Shown: positions 50,088-59,808 of the stretch, one piece after another | Layout of the letters: each line of letters starts with the position of its first letter | Numbering within the stretch: the first letter of the stretch is position 1 | DNA from: Treponema sp. | GTDB taxonomy: Bacteria; Spirochaetota; Spirochaetia; Treponematales; Breznakiellaceae | Reading direction: 5' to 3' | DNA length: 64,000 nucleotides | Assembly (NCBI GenBank): GCA_009782555.1 | Contig: WRIV01000007.1 | Location: 1 to 64,000 of the forward strand | The notes under the pieces: generated by a model | What the model saw: the letters and a program-made list of their open reading frames with translations, nothing else | Database searches by the model: none | Told to the model about the DNA's origin: nothing | Position numbers and translations under genes: made by a program

Positions 50088-50798
50088 TTAAAAATCTTCA
50101 AAAAAACGCTCCCTAACCTGATTAAAGGCTGCATTCTGTTCCCGTGTTGCCATCCGGCCTCTGCCAGCGGGAGAAGTAGTAATCTTTGCGAGGAGTTCCA
50201 AAACCTGAATCTCCAGTGTTTCCCGGGGTATGCTTACCAGGATAAAACCCCAATATAGGGGTTTTTGCAGTTCTGCGTCTTCGTCCGTAACAACAGGAGA
50301 CCCAAATACCCAGGTATCATCTACCCGCAGGGTTCCCCAAAAAACATTTTCATGAGCAGCCTTGACGGCCCTAGTATAATTGGACCCATAAACTACATCA
50401 GGGGGATTGCCGGATACCCGGTTCAGCCTGTGCTGGATCCGTTCCGCCGCCAGGCGGGAAAAATCCCGTTCCGATGAAAAAATCCTTAACCATTGGTCTA
50501 TTACCGTCAGATTTGTACTGCGGATAGAAGCAACAAATAGATAGGAACCCTGGTAATCTGCCATGGATTCCGGCCCGCTGATGCCGTTTTCAAGGTAGGA
50601 TTGAAACCAGGGAGCCATAACTGCCTCTTCATCCTGTTTTTTATGGTCAAGAATTTGAAAAACCCGCTGTTCCCGAGCCGGCGGAGGATCAAATTGGATT
50701 TTCGGCACCGGGGTATCTCTTTCCCGATCAGGTTCAGAACAGGAAAAAAGAAAAACCAGGGTGAAAATACCGGTTATGACAGAGCGTTCTCTCATCAT
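50088..50798 (-). CDS. Predicted lipoprotein, unknown function
   Basis: 236 residues from ATG 50798 (ATG 50795 also fits). Signal FTLVFLFSCSEPD gives a lipobox with Cys near residue 18. The mature part has helical repeats and no known family. A promoter TTACAA-N17-TATCAT (50803-50831) places transcription right before the ATG and shares its -35 with the divergent alr. Confidence 0.65.
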   Translation of the reverse strand: MMRERSVITGIFTLVFLFSCSEPDRERDTPVPKIQFDPPPAREQRVFQILDHKKQDEEAVMAPWFQSYLENGISGPESMADYQGSYLFVASIRSTNLTVIDQWLRIFSSERDFSRLAAERIQHRLNRVSGNPPDVVYGSNYTRAVKAAHENVFWGTLRVDDTWVFGSPVVTDEDAELQKPLYWGFILVSIPRETLEIQVLELLAKITTSPAGRGRMATREQNAAFNQVRERFFEDF

Positions 50799-50825
50799 CT
50801 TAATGATACCATGAGGGGCGCATAA

Positions 50826-50854
50826 TTGTAAGAAATGCCCCATCTTGATATATT
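50826..50854 (+). promoter_or_regulatory. alr promoter, leaderless, sharing its -35 with the divergent gene
   Basis: TTGTAA (50826-50831), 17 nt, TATATT (50849-50854), 6 nt to the ATG. Read on the other strand, 50826-50831 is TTACAA, the -35 of the lipoprotein gene (with TATCAT at 50803-50808 after 17 nt). A polymerase at one promoter would exclude the other. Confidence 0.5.
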
Positions 50855-50860
50855 TTTGTT

Positions 50861-51970
50861 ATGAGGGCCACTGTGGCGAATATTCATCTGGATCATCTGC
50901 GGGAAAATATCGCCCTGGTACGGAAAAAAACCGGAAAAGCTATCTGTTTGCCCGTAAAAGCCGATGCTTACGGCCACGGTGCCTTGACCATCGCCAAAAC
51001 CTCCCTTGCTGCAGGGGTTGAGTATCTGGCCGTGGCCGCTGTTGAGGAAGGCGAAGAACTGCGGCAGGGAGGAATTACCGCTCCCATCATGCTCCTTTCC
51101 GTTGTTTTACCTGAAGAAATTGACGCTCTGATAGCTATGGAGTTGGAACCCCTGGCGGGGGACGATGAATACATAACGGCTCTAGAAGGCGGCGCCGCCA
51201 GGGCAGGCAAAACACTTTCTGTTCACTTAAAGATTGATACCGGCATGGGACGCCTTGGATGTCCCCCCGGTGAGGCTGCGGCTCTTGCTTCCCGCATCGC
51301 AGAAAGCAAAAACCTAAAACTGGCAGGAACCGCAACCCACTTTGCGGTTTCCGATTCGGCAAAACCCGAAGACCAGGCCTTTACCAGCCATCAATGGGAA
51401 ACTTTCCACCTGGCGGTAAAAAGTATCAGGGACGCGGGTATCGATCCTGGACTAATCCACGCCGCTAATACCGGAGCTGTAACTTTTCACAACGATGCAT
51501 GGTTTGATATGATAAGACCGGGGATCCTGCTTTATGGATACGCTCCTGAAAATAAGGAAGGAAAACCTGCCTTGGCGGTAAAACCCTTGATGGAACTGAA
51601 GAGCGCCCTTGTTTTTATTAAGACAATAAAAAAAGGACAATCCCTTTCCTATGGCAGAACCTGGACCGCTGCGGAAGATACTCTTATCGGTACCATCCCC
51701 CTGGGTTACGGCGATGGGCTTTCCCGCTTGCTCAGCAATAACTGGCAGGTGCTGGCTGGCAAAGAGCTGCGGCCTCTGGCTGGAAGGATCTGCATGGATC
51801 AGTGTATGGTTGATTTGGGAAAAAACAGCACCGCCCGGCGCTGGGATCCGGTAACGATCTTCGGCGGCCCCGCTCCCCATGCGGGGATCATGGCGGCCCG
51901 GCTTAACACCATACCCTATGAAATAACCTGTAATATCAACAAACGGGTACCCAGGGTATATATTGATTAG
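50861..51970 (+). CDS. alr: Alanine racemase
   Basis: 369 residues. The PLP Lys is in VKADAYGHG near residue 33; the C-terminal domain contains the catalytic region PLGYGDGLSR and CMDQCMVDLG. It makes D-alanine for peptidoglycan. Next gene clpP begins 13 nt after its stop. Confidence 0.94.
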   Translation: MRATVANIHLDHLRENIALVRKKTGKAICLPVKADAYGHGALTIAKTSLAAGVEYLAVAAVEEGEELRQGGITAPIMLLSVVLPEEIDALIAMELEPLAGDDEYITALEGGAARAGKTLSVHLKIDTGMGRLGCPPGEAAALASRIAESKNLKLAGTATHFAVSDSAKPEDQAFTSHQWETFHLAVKSIRDAGIDPGLIHAANTGAVTFHNDAWFDMIRPGILLYGYAPENKEGKPALAVKPLMELKSALVFIKTIKKGQSLSYGRTWTAAEDTLIGTIPLGYGDGLSRLLSNNWQVLAGKELRPLAGRICMDQCMVDLGKNSTARRWDPVTIFGGPAPHAGIMAARLNTIPYEITCNINKRVPRVYID

Positions 51971-51983
51971 TGAGGAGTTTTTA

Positions 51984-52604
51984 ATGAAAAAACGGATGGC
52001 CGTGTCCCGGCCTGTTTATGAAGAAGAAGAGGAGGAGGAGGAAAAAAAATCCGCCGATCCCCTGATCGTCAAAATGCTTAAAACCCGCACCATCCTGCTT
52101 TCCGGGCAGGTAAATAAAGATCTGGCGGAGCGGACCATACGCCAACTCTTGCTCCTGGATGAAGAAAACGATAAGGCAATCAAAATTTTTATCGACTCCC
52201 CCGGCGGTGACGCCGATGCGGGATTCGCAATCTTTGACATGATTCGCTTCGTAAAGTCTCCGGTCTGGACCGTGGGAATGGGCCTGGTGGCCAGTGCCGC
52301 TGCAATCATCCAACTGGCCTCTCCCAGGGAACAAAGGGTGGGACTTCCCAACAGCCATTACCTTATCCACCAGCCCCTTTCGGGGATCCGGGGAGTAGCC
52401 ACGGACATTGAGATTCATGCCCGGGAACTGGAAAAACTCCGGGAAAAGATCAACCGTCTGATTGCCGATGAAACCGGCGCTGTTCTGGAACAAGTGGAAA
52501 AGGACACCGATCGTGACTTCTGGATGAACGCAGAAGAAGCGATTAGGTACGGCCTTATCTCCAAAATTATTTTACGCCGGGAGGAACTGTGTGAAACGCC
52601 TTAA
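51984..52604 (+). CDS. clpP: ClpP-type serine protease subunit
   Basis: 206 residues from ATG 51984, behind GAGGAG with 7-9 nt. An acidic stretch (EEEEEEEEKK) lies at residues 15-24, in place of the short propeptide. The catalytic Ser is in the VASAAAII segment (usual ASMGAFL), His in LIHQPLSG, and Asp in DTDRDFWMN. The altered nucleophile surroundings place it in a ClpP2/ClpP-like branch; it may pair with another ClpP elsewhere. Confidence 0.85.
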   Translation: MKKRMAVSRPVYEEEEEEEEKKSADPLIVKMLKTRTILLSGQVNKDLAERTIRQLLLLDEENDKAIKIFIDSPGGDADAGFAIFDMIRFVKSPVWTVGMGLVASAAAIIQLASPREQRVGLPNSHYLIHQPLSGIRGVATDIEIHARELEKLREKINRLIADETGAVLEQVEKDTDRDFWMNAEEAIRYGLISKIILRREELCETP

Positions 52605-53385
52605 ATCCCCTTACATCCTGCTGTTGATCTGTTTGGTTATACCGGCTTATACCGCGGGCCCCCTAGGGCGGCCCGCCATGATTTCTGTCCGGGGCGGCAC
52701 TTTTTTTATGGGGAGCAGTGAATACCGAGTCCATGAAACAACGGTTCATCCTTTCCTGATCTCCCAGAATTTGGTAACCCAGGAATTGTATACATCGGTA
52801 ATGAACGAAAACCCTTCGTTCTTTAAGGGAGATAATCTGCCCGTAGATTCGGTAAGCTGGTTTGATGCGGTTCAGTTTTGTAATGCCCTTAGTGCCCGTT
52901 TTGGCCTGGCCCCGGCCTATATCATCGAAGGAGAAAATGTCAGATGGAACCGGGAATCCAAGGGTTACCGCCTTCCTACCGAAACGGAATGGGAATTTGC
53001 CGCCCGGGGCGGGCGTTTAGGCGGTCCAGGGCCGCTGGAAAAGGTTTCTTTTGCCGGAGGAAACGAGGAAGCCAATCCCCAGGACTATTGCTGGTTTTCC
53101 CTTAACTCCAGGGCCACCACCCGGCCGGTGGGAGAAAAACTTCCCAACCAGTTGGGGATCTTTGATATGAGCGGCAATGTCTGGGAATGGTGCTGGGACT
53201 GGTACAGCGACTACCCTGCAGGACCGGTAAATGATTACATAGGACCAGCGGAAGGAAAACAACGTATATACCGAGGCGGTTCTTATATGAACAACCTTAA
53301 CCAACTACGTACTACCTTTCGCATCTGGGATGCCCCTTTCCTTAAGGTGCGAAGCCTGGGGTTCAGGATAGCTCAAAACGGATAA
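52591..53385 (+). CDS. Secreted FGE/SUMF1-domain protein
   Basis: 264 residues from GTG 52591, overlapping clpP by 14 nt. Signal peptide (residues 4-22) followed by a formylglycine-generating-enzyme domain: RGGTFFMGS, VSWFDAVQFCNALS, YRLPTETEWEFAARGG, DMSGNVWEWCWDWY and RGGSYMNN. The family either oxidises cysteine to formylglycine or binds ligands. The copper-binding Cys pair of true FGE is not clear here, so a binding role is as likely. Confidence 0.85.
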   Translation: MKRLKSPYILLLICLVIPAYTAGPLGRPAMISVRGGTFFMGSSEYRVHETTVHPFLISQNLVTQELYTSVMNENPSFFKGDNLPVDSVSWFDAVQFCNALSARFGLAPAYIIEGENVRWNRESKGYRLPTETEWEFAARGGRLGGPGPLEKVSFAGGNEEANPQDYCWFSLNSRATTRPVGEKLPNQLGIFDMSGNVWEWCWDWYSDYPAGPVNDYIGPAEGKQRIYRGGSYMNNLNQLRTTFRIWDAPFLKVRSLGFRIAQNG

Positions 53386-53416
53386 ACTACTTATCTTTTG
53401 GTGTTTGTCCTGATGA

Positions 53417-55237
53417 TTACTCAATCTTAAACTTGGCTACTTCTGTAATCAGGGAGTCAATATTTTCCCGGTTACTATGACTTATATCGTTTACATGATT
53501 AATAGCGGTGGTAATCTGCCCGGTACCAAGGGCTATTTCGTTCATGCCTTCGGTTATTTCCTGGGTAACGGACTCCAGATTCTTGCTTTCCAGAATAACC
53601 TCTTTACTTCCTTCCATCATCCTTGATGAGCCATTCTCGACCAACTGGGTTAATTGGTTCAGGCTGCTTATGGCCTCCAAGATTTGCTGGCTTCCCTGGC
53701 CCTGTTCTTCCATGGCATTACGGATATTTTCTTCCTGATCCGAAACGGTCTGTACCCTTTCATTTATGGCCTGGAATTTTTCCATGACCACATCGGTGGA
53801 GCTGGTTATTTTATCGATAGAACCCTTGATATTCTGTAAAACCTGGGAAATGGTTTTGGACTGTTTACTCGAATTTTCCGCCAATTTCCGTATTTCCTGA
53901 GCAACCACGGCAAAACCCTTACCGGCTTCTCCCGCATGGGCCGCTTCTATGGCAGCGTTCATGGAAAGAAGGTTGGTCTGGCTGGAAATATTTTCCATTA
54001 CCGTATTTATTTCCAGAAGACCCGCCGATTCCCGGTCAATTTCCTGAATATCCCTGGATACTTCATCCAGGCTGGATCGGCCTGCCTGGGAAGCCTGTGC
54101 CAGTTCACTTACATTTCCTGCATTCCGGATAAGGGTATTGGTAACGCTTTGAATATTGGCAAGCATTTCTTCTATCGCCGTGGAAGACCGGGAAACGCTG
54201 CCGGTCTGCTGTTCCACATTCTTGTTCAGGCTGCCGATATTCTCTGTTACCGACTGCATAGCGGCGTTTGTTTCGGTTACGGAAGCACTCTGGTTTATCA
54301 TTTTGTTCTTAATGCTCTGAATGGTGGCAATGATTTGATTGATCGCCGAAGCGGTCTCTTCCATGCTGGCAGCAAGATCATTTCCCACAATGTGAAGGGC
54401 GGTGCTTTTTTCCTTAATGGTAATAACAAGGTTTCTGATCTTTTCCAGTGTCAGATTAAAGTATTTTGCCAGATCCCCGATTTCATCTTCCCTGTGGAAT
54501 TTTATTCTCCTGGTCAAATCTCCTTCGCCTGCGGATATTTCTTTTAGGATGGAACTGATGTTCTTAAGGGGGTTAAAAATCATCCGCAGGAAAATGAGCA
54601 TTAAAAGAATACTAAGGACGACAAAACATATACTAATGACTATTTCCTGTTTGGTATCATTTTTTAAAGTATCATACAGGTCATTGGCATCGTAATCGCA
54701 GCCCACAATACCTACAATGGTTCCAGCGGCATTTTTTATGGGTGAATAAATTGATACTAGCCAGCCCCATTCTCCCTGATAGTCCAATTCGCCAAATTCC
54801 GTTTTCCCTGTTTCCCAGCAGCGCATGAAGGCATCATCGTAATCAGAAACATCCTCCGCCTCTCCAAGGTCAGAAAATCCTTCATCACCAGGTTCGACGC
54901 TGCCATCAATCACATATATGTATGTATCATCATCTATCACGGCCATGGTATATAAATATTTGGCCCCGGAATAATTCTTGAGTATAAGAAGATCCTGCCG
55001 GATTTCCTCATAATAGGGATCTTCCGTGTCCAAAGTTTTGGCCAGTTCTGTAAAGGCGTCGCCGTCTATCATGGACACCGCTTTTTCGGCAAGAACCCTT
55101 CCCTGATCGGCAAAAAGCCGTGATGTGGTTTTGGAGGTTTGTCTCACGGTTAAAAACGTTGTTACTGTGCAAAGAATACCAATAAACAAGGCAAAAATTA
55201 AAATAAAGCGAAATTTGATAGATCGGGTAAAATTCAT
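53417..55237 (-). CDS. MCP with periplasmic Cache-type sensor
   Basis: 606 residues. TM1 at 11-30, a periplasmic PAS-like Cache domain of about 160 residues ([20 protein letters not shown] with [19 protein letters not shown]), TM2 near 195-215, HAMP, and a signalling domain with the conserved tip [25 protein letters not shown]. This canonical tip differs from the EASSAGE tips of the operon MCPs, so it probably serves the flagellar system. GGAGA precedes the start by 10 nt. Confidence 0.92.
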   Translation of the reverse strand: MNFTRSIKFRFILIFALFIGILCTVTTFLTVRQTSKTTSRLFADQGRVLAEKAVSMIDGDAFTELAKTLDTEDPYYEEIRQDLLILKNYSGAKYLYTMAVIDDDTYIYVIDGSVEPGDEGFSDLGEAEDVSDYDDAFMRCWETGKTEFGELDYQGEWGWLVSIYSPIKNAAGTIVGIVGCDYDANDLYDTLKNDTKQEIVISICFVVLSILLMLIFLRMIFNPLKNISSILKEISAGEGDLTRRIKFHREDEIGDLAKYFNLTLEKIRNLVITIKEKSTALHIVGNDLAASMEETASAINQIIATIQSIKNKMINQSASVTETNAAMQSVTENIGSLNKNVEQQTGSVSRSSTAIEEMLANIQSVTNTLIRNAGNVSELAQASQAGRSSLDEVSRDIQEIDRESAGLLEINTVMENISSQTNLLSMNAAIEAAHAGEAGKGFAVVAQEIRKLAENSSKQSKTISQVLQNIKGSIDKITSSTDVVMEKFQAINERVQTVSDQEENIRNAMEEQGQGSQQILEAISSLNQLTQLVENGSSRMMEGSKEVILESKNLESVTQEITEGMNEIALGTGQITTAINHVNDISHSNRENIDSLITEVAKFKIE

Positions 55238-55363
55238 GTCTGGACCATCTCCTGGCGGCGGTTATTCATAACAATGTACCAGTATATCAGAAACCGGCGG
55301 TCTAAACAATGAAACAGTTGTGGACAGTTCTATCACCGGGATAAATCGGGCCTTAGGGGGGTC

Positions 55364-56668
55364 CTATCTCCACACCACCCAAATGAACAGAGCTGAAAAG
55401 ACCGTGGTAAGCACTGTAAAGGGAAGACCGGTTTTTAACCATTGGGCAAAATTCATCTTTACACCCTGTTTGCGGAGGATTCCAACGGCAACCACATTGG
55501 CGGAAGCCCCAAAGGGAGTCAAGTTTCCTCCCATGCAGGAACCGGTAAGCAGGGCGAACATATACAGTTCAGGCTTAAGGGAAAGCTGCCCGGAAAGGGA
55601 TGCGGCCACCGGAAGCATGACGATGATATAAGGTATATTATCCACAAAGCCGGAAATCAGGACAGAAACCGCCACAATAAGGACAAACCCCAGGAATACA
55701 TTGGTCCCTATTATGCGGGAAAGAAGGGCGGCAAAGTCTTCTAGAAGTCCCACGGAAGAAATGGCTCCCATGACCACAAAAATTCCAATCAGGAAAAATG
55801 TTGTATCCCAGTCCAGGCCCTTTACAAGTTCCCAAACTTGTCCGTATCTTTCTTTTCGTCCCCAGCGGTACCACACCAGGCCCGAAGCGGCCAGGATCAT
55901 CACCACCAGGCCCGAAGCCAGCGAAATGCCGCCGTACACGAAGGAAGCGGCGGCAAGTCCCGCAATCATCAAAATAAGAAGCCAGGAGGGGACCATGGAA
56001 AGGATTTTTTCCTGCTCCACATCCGCTTTTCCCTCCCCTTTTTGGGCAAAGATCCGGTAAAAATACAAAGCTCCCACAATCATCCCCACCTGAATGGCAA
56101 AGAAAATCGACAATTTCCCCTGGTAAAAGAAAAAATCGTTAAAGCCATAACCGGAAAAGTTAGCAAAGATCATCGAAGGAGGATCCCCCACCAGTGTGGC
56201 CGTCCCTTGAAGGTTCGCCATTACAGCGAGACCCGTCATAAAGTACATGGGATTAATCTTTAATTTGTTACATAGGGTCAGAGCAATGGGAGCCATGACC
56301 AGCACCGTAGCCACATTTTCCACAAAGGCACTGATAAGGCCGGCAATAATAAGGATCAACACCATGGCAACCCCCACGTTGGGGCTTTTTATGACCAGAG
56401 TATCGGCGATTACCGCGGGGACTCTGGAATAGGTAAACAATTCGGCAATGATCAGGCTTCCTACAAAGATCATCAACACATACCAGTTTATAAGTTCGGT
56501 TCCTGCTTCCTTAATAAGGGAGGAAAAGGTATCCTCTGTTCCGGCGGCCCGAATCAGTATCATAAGAAGGGCCGCTCCCATGGCGCTCAAGGATTTTTTT
56601 TCAGGAAAGATCACAATCAGGACATACATAAGAATCGCCAGACCGAGGACGATCCACTTAACAGGCAT
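55364..56668 (-). CDS. ArsB/NhaD-type anion or Na+/H+ transporter
   Basis: 434 residues with about eleven membrane helices. The two signature turns of the ion-transporter superfamily appear: NVATVLVMAPIAL with the nearby TATLVGDPPSMI and, in the second half, DNIPYIIVMLPV with LTPFGASANVV. Family members move arsenite, dicarboxylates or exchange Na+ for H+. The substrate cannot be assigned. Confidence 0.85.
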   Translation of the reverse strand: MPVKWIVLGLAILMYVLIVIFPEKKSLSAMGAALLMILIRAAGTEDTFSSLIKEAGTELINWYVLMIFVGSLIIAELFTYSRVPAVIADTLVIKSPNVGVAMVLILIIAGLISAFVENVATVLVMAPIALTLCNKLKINPMYFMTGLAVMANLQGTATLVGDPPSMIFANFSGYGFNDFFFYQGKLSIFFAIQVGMIVGALYFYRIFAQKGEGKADVEQEKILSMVPSWLLILMIAGLAAASFVYGGISLASGLVVMILAASGLVWYRWGRKERYGQVWELVKGLDWDTTFFLIGIFVVMGAISSVGLLEDFAALLSRIIGTNVFLGFVLIVAVSVLISGFVDNIPYIIVMLPVAASLSGQLSLKPELYMFALLTGSCMGGNLTPFGASANVVAVGILRKQGVKMNFAQWLKTGLPFTVLTTVFSALFIWVVWR

Positions 56669-56686
56669 GAAAACTCCTTGTACAAT
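56658..56686 (+). promoter_or_regulatory. coaW promoter, near-leaderless
   Basis: TTAACA (56658-56663), 17 nt, TACAAT (56681-56686), 8 nt to the ATG. It lies within the first codons of the divergent transporter gene. Confidence 0.55.
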
Positions 56687-56694
56687 ACCATATC

Positions 56695-57507
56695 ATGATC
56701 GTTGGCATCGATATAGGCAGTACCACCACCAAGGCAGTCTCCATCCAGGAAGGTCAGGTGATCCACAAAATCAAAACCAAAGCCATGGATGCGGTAACAT
56801 CGGCTACCGGTGCTTTTGGAAAAATGATCGTGGAAAACGACATAAAGATCAGCGAAATACAAAGGATCATGATCACCGGAGCAGGGGCGGGAAAACTTAA
56901 AGATGATCTATTCGGTATCCCCACCGGCAAGGCGGATGAAATAAAATCCATAGGCATTGGGGGAATGTTTCTGGCAGACCGGGACAATATCATCATCGCC
57001 AATGTGGGAACCGGTACGGCAATTATCGATGCCCGAAGCGACGGCATTTTTCATATGGGAGGCTCCGCCATGGGGGGCGGCACAATCCTGGGGTTGGCAA
57101 AAAAACTTCTTTCCATGTCGGATTTCAACGACATCATGGAACTGGCGGGAAAAGGAAAATTGAATCAGGTCGATCTTTTGATGGAAGACATTATGGAAAC
57201 TGATTTAAGTTTTCTTAACAAAGAAAGCACCGCATCCAATTTTGGCAAGATGCTGGACAACGCCCGGAACGAAGACATCGCCCTGGGACTTCTTAACATG
57301 GTATACCAGGTAATCGGCATGCTATCGGTCTTTGCTGCAAAAAGCAAGCATACCGACCGGGTGGTGGTTACCGGAAATGGCAGCGGCAACCTCCTGGGCC
57401 GCGGAATACTGAGCGAAATCACTACTATTTATGGCGTTCATTTTGAATACCCGGAAAACGCCGAATACACCACCGCCATCGGTGCAGGTCTTAGCATTAA
57501 GCCATGA
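56695..57507 (+). CDS. coaW: Type II pantothenate kinase
   Basis: 270 residues. The ASKHA fold opens with IVGIDIGSTTTKAV and has IMITGAGAGKL, VGTGTAII and GGSAMGGGTILGL, then VVVTGNGSGN and TTAIGAGLSI. These blocks fit the CoaW type better than BadF/hydroxyacyl-CoA activators, which carry an iron-sulfur Cys pair absent here. It would start CoA synthesis; CoaB is at the window start. Overlaps ymdB by 4 nt. Confidence 0.8.
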   Translation: MIVGIDIGSTTTKAVSIQEGQVIHKIKTKAMDAVTSATGAFGKMIVENDIKISEIQRIMITGAGAGKLKDDLFGIPTGKADEIKSIGIGGMFLADRDNIIIANVGTGTAIIDARSDGIFHMGGSAMGGGTILGLAKKLLSMSDFNDIMELAGKGKLNQVDLLMEDIMETDLSFLNKESTASNFGKMLDNARNEDIALGLLNMVYQVIGMLSVFAAKSKHTDRVVVTGNGSGNLLGRGILSEITTIYGVHFEYPENAEYTTAIGAGLSIKP

Positions 57508-58292
57508 AGATAATCATGCTGGGCGATGTGGTGGGCGAGCCGGGGCTGACTATTCTGGAAAAATCCCTGCCTTCTCTTATTACAGAATACAAGGCTGATT
57601 TTGCCGTGGTGAACGGAGAGAATGCCGCCGGAGGATTCGGCCTAACACCGGAAACCCTGGATCGAATTCTTGCCGCCGGCGCCGATGTGGTTACCGGGGG
57701 CAACCACATTTGGGAAAAACGGGAAGTTTGGGCCGCATTGGACAGCGATAAACCGGTACTGCGGCCCGCCAATTATCCCGCCCTTGAGAGTGTTCCGGGC
57801 CGGGGCTTTTTGCGGCTCAAAAAAAAAAACGGCCTTTCTGTTTTGGTGGTAAACCTCCAGGGCCGGGAATTGATGACCCCCATCGATTGTCCCTTTCGTT
57901 GTTTTGATTTCATTGAGTCCATTAAGGAAAACCAGGCCGGAGTTATTGTCGTAGACTTTCACGCCGAATCTGCTGAGGAAAAGGAAGCCCTGGGATATTA
58001 CCTGGACGGCCGGGCAGGTATTGCGGCGGGGACCCACACCCATGTACAAACCGCCGATGAGCGGATCCTTCCCCGGGGTACAGCTTACATTACCGATTTG
58101 GGAATGACCGGCGCCAAACACGGAGTAATCGGTATGGATAAGGACATTTGCTTAAATCGCGCCAGGACCCAGGTTACCCGCCGTATGGAATGCGCCATCC
58201 CTTTAAAGGACGAGGATTACGCCGTCCAGGGAATTGTGGTTGAACTGGATGAAAAAGGCAGGGCGGTCAATATTGATCGGATAAACCGATAA
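57504..58292 (+). CDS. ymdB: YmdB-type metallophosphoesterase
   Basis: 262 residues. Metal ligands in MLGDVVGEPG, NGENAAGGFGLTP, TGGNHIWEK, DFHAES and GTHTHVQTADE with the terminal GMTGAKHGVIG motif. Family members are 2',3'-cyclic nucleotide phosphodiesterases with effects on RNA decay and biofilm. Coupled to coaW. Confidence 0.9.
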   Translation: MKIIMLGDVVGEPGLTILEKSLPSLITEYKADFAVVNGENAAGGFGLTPETLDRILAAGADVVTGGNHIWEKREVWAALDSDKPVLRPANYPALESVPGRGFLRLKKKNGLSVLVVNLQGRELMTPIDCPFRCFDFIESIKENQAGVIVVDFHAESAEEKEALGYYLDGRAGIAAGTHTHVQTADERILPRGTAYITDLGMTGAKHGVIGMDKDICLNRARTQVTRRMECAIPLKDEDYAVQGIVVELDEKGRAVNIDRINR

Positions 58293-58300
58293 TCCGCCCG

Positions 58301-59794
58301 CTACTCAAAAAACACTACTTGGTTTCTGCCGTTTTCCTTAGCCTTGTAAAGTCCCTTGTCCGCCTTGTCAATAAGGCTTTCGATGGTGCAACCCGGAAAG
58401 TTGGCTGATACGCCAATACTTACCGAACAGGGAATTTTTATGCAGTTGTGTACGCAGGGTGAAGCGGAAATGGCTTCCCTAAGCCGGTCTAGCAAATTGA
58501 GTACATCTTCCTTGGCAGTATCGGAAACAAGGACCACAAATTCCTCTCCTCCATAACGGGCCAAAAGGTCGTAGGACCGGAGGGTATTTTTCATAATCGT
58601 AGCGGCGTTTTTAAGCACCTCGTCTCCTGCCAGATGTCCATAGGTATCGTTTACCTTTTTAAAAAAGTCCAGATCCATTATTGCAGCATAGCAGGGGGTG
58701 CTAAAACGCCGGGCTTTTTCTAACGGAGCCTGAGCCAACTCCATAAAATGCCGCCGGTTGTACAGTCCTGTCAAGGCATCGGTGTAGGCGAATTTTTCCA
58801 GCACCTCCGCTTTAATGGTGGTGGTGTTGATTTTATCCACCGCCAGATAGAGGTTTTTGTTTAAATCGTTGCGGATAAGCGAGTTGGCCATAAGCAGTCC
58901 CGCCGAACAAAGAGCTGCTTCTTCATCGGAGTTAAAAAGCTTTTCTGCGGTCCTTTCGTAACCCACAAAGCCCCAAAGCAAATCTTTGAGAAAGATCGGC
59001 GCGAAGAGAACAGTCCCTGTTCCCTTTGGGATCATTTCCTGTATTTCCGGAGACGTGTTTTTGACATATTTATTGTAGTTTTTCCCTTCGTTTAGGGCTT
59101 CTTCCAGGCCCGGCCAGGAATAGAGGGGTATATCGGTGGTAAATTCCTCTCCCAGAGTACTTTCCGCCCCCTCTGACCATTCATGGATTTCTGTACTGCA
59201 AAGTGTCCCTTCTATCATATGGTTTTTGTACACATATGCCCTGGAAAGACCTACGGCCTGGGCAATAATCTCCAGACAGTTTTGAAAGGTTTGTTCAAAA
59301 ACCGTTTCATCCGCATTAAGGAGAATTTCGGTGATATCAAAGACACATTTATTTAATTCATCTTTCCTGTTTAGTTCCTGGGTAATGTTTTCGATCATGG
59401 TGTTGAACAGATCCAGAGCCCGGCCTTCAATAATCTGGCTGGTCCCCAGCACTACCATGTTCCCCTTGTTTAGGTAGCTTTTTCCCATGAACCGTATCCA
59501 GGAGTAATTTTTTTCCTTTTTATTTAAGACCCGGCATTCCACCATTCCGTTTTTTCCAGGATTTTCTGTTATTCCTTCCAGGGTATTTTTAAACTCCATC
59601 CTGTCTTCTTCATGTACCAGATTCAGCAGATCCTGCAGTTCAAATTGATTATTCTCCTCCAGACCGACAAGTTCGCTGGTTTTATGATCCAGAGTAACTG
59701 TCTTGTCCGACATCTCCCATAGACCAAGGCCGTTGGCATTTATTACGTCCAAGAGAGCGAGAATACGGTTCGAAAAAAGTTCGTCAGACTGCAA
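58301..59794 (-). CDS. Diguanylate cyclase with PAS and GAF-like sensor domains
   Basis: About 498 residues from the TTG at 59794, preceded by GGAGG with 5 nt; a TTG four codons upstream is an alternative. A PAS-like segment (about 20-120), a GAF-like domain (about 150-310), and a GGDEF domain with YGGEEF and the upstream DLDFFKKVNDTYGH. A canonical RxxD inhibitory site was not found. It makes cyclic di-GMP. Soluble, so it likely senses a cytoplasmic signal. Starts 15 nt after the GerMN gene ends. Confidence 0.88.
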   Translation of the reverse strand: MQSDELFSNRILALLDVINANGLGLWEMSDKTVTLDHKTSELVGLEENNQFELQDLLNLVHEEDRMEFKNTLEGITENPGKNGMVECRVLNKKEKNYSWIRFMGKSYLNKGNMVVLGTSQIIEGRALDLFNTMIENITQELNRKDELNKCVFDITEILLNADETVFEQTFQNCLEIIAQAVGLSRAYVYKNHMIEGTLCSTEIHEWSEGAESTLGEEFTTDIPLYSWPGLEEALNEGKNYNKYVKNTSPEIQEMIPKGTGTVLFAPIFLKDLLWGFVGYERTAEKLFNSDEEAALCSAGLLMANSLIRNDLNKNLYLAVDKINTTTIKAEVLEKFAYTDALTGLYNRRHFMELAQAPLEKARRFSTPCYAAIMDLDFFKKVNDTYGHLAGDEVLKNAATIMKNTLRSYDLLARYGGEEFVVLVSDTAKEDVLNLLDRLREAISASPCVHNCIKIPCSVSIGVSANFPGCTIESLIDKADKGLYKAKENGRNQVVFFE

Positions 59795-59808
59795 GTTCCC
59801 CTCCAAAA

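Noticed and set aside
56695-57507. BadF-type hydroxyacyl-CoA dehydratase activator
   Set aside because: The cysteine pair that binds the iron-sulfur cluster is missing and the length and blocks fit type II pantothenate kinase.
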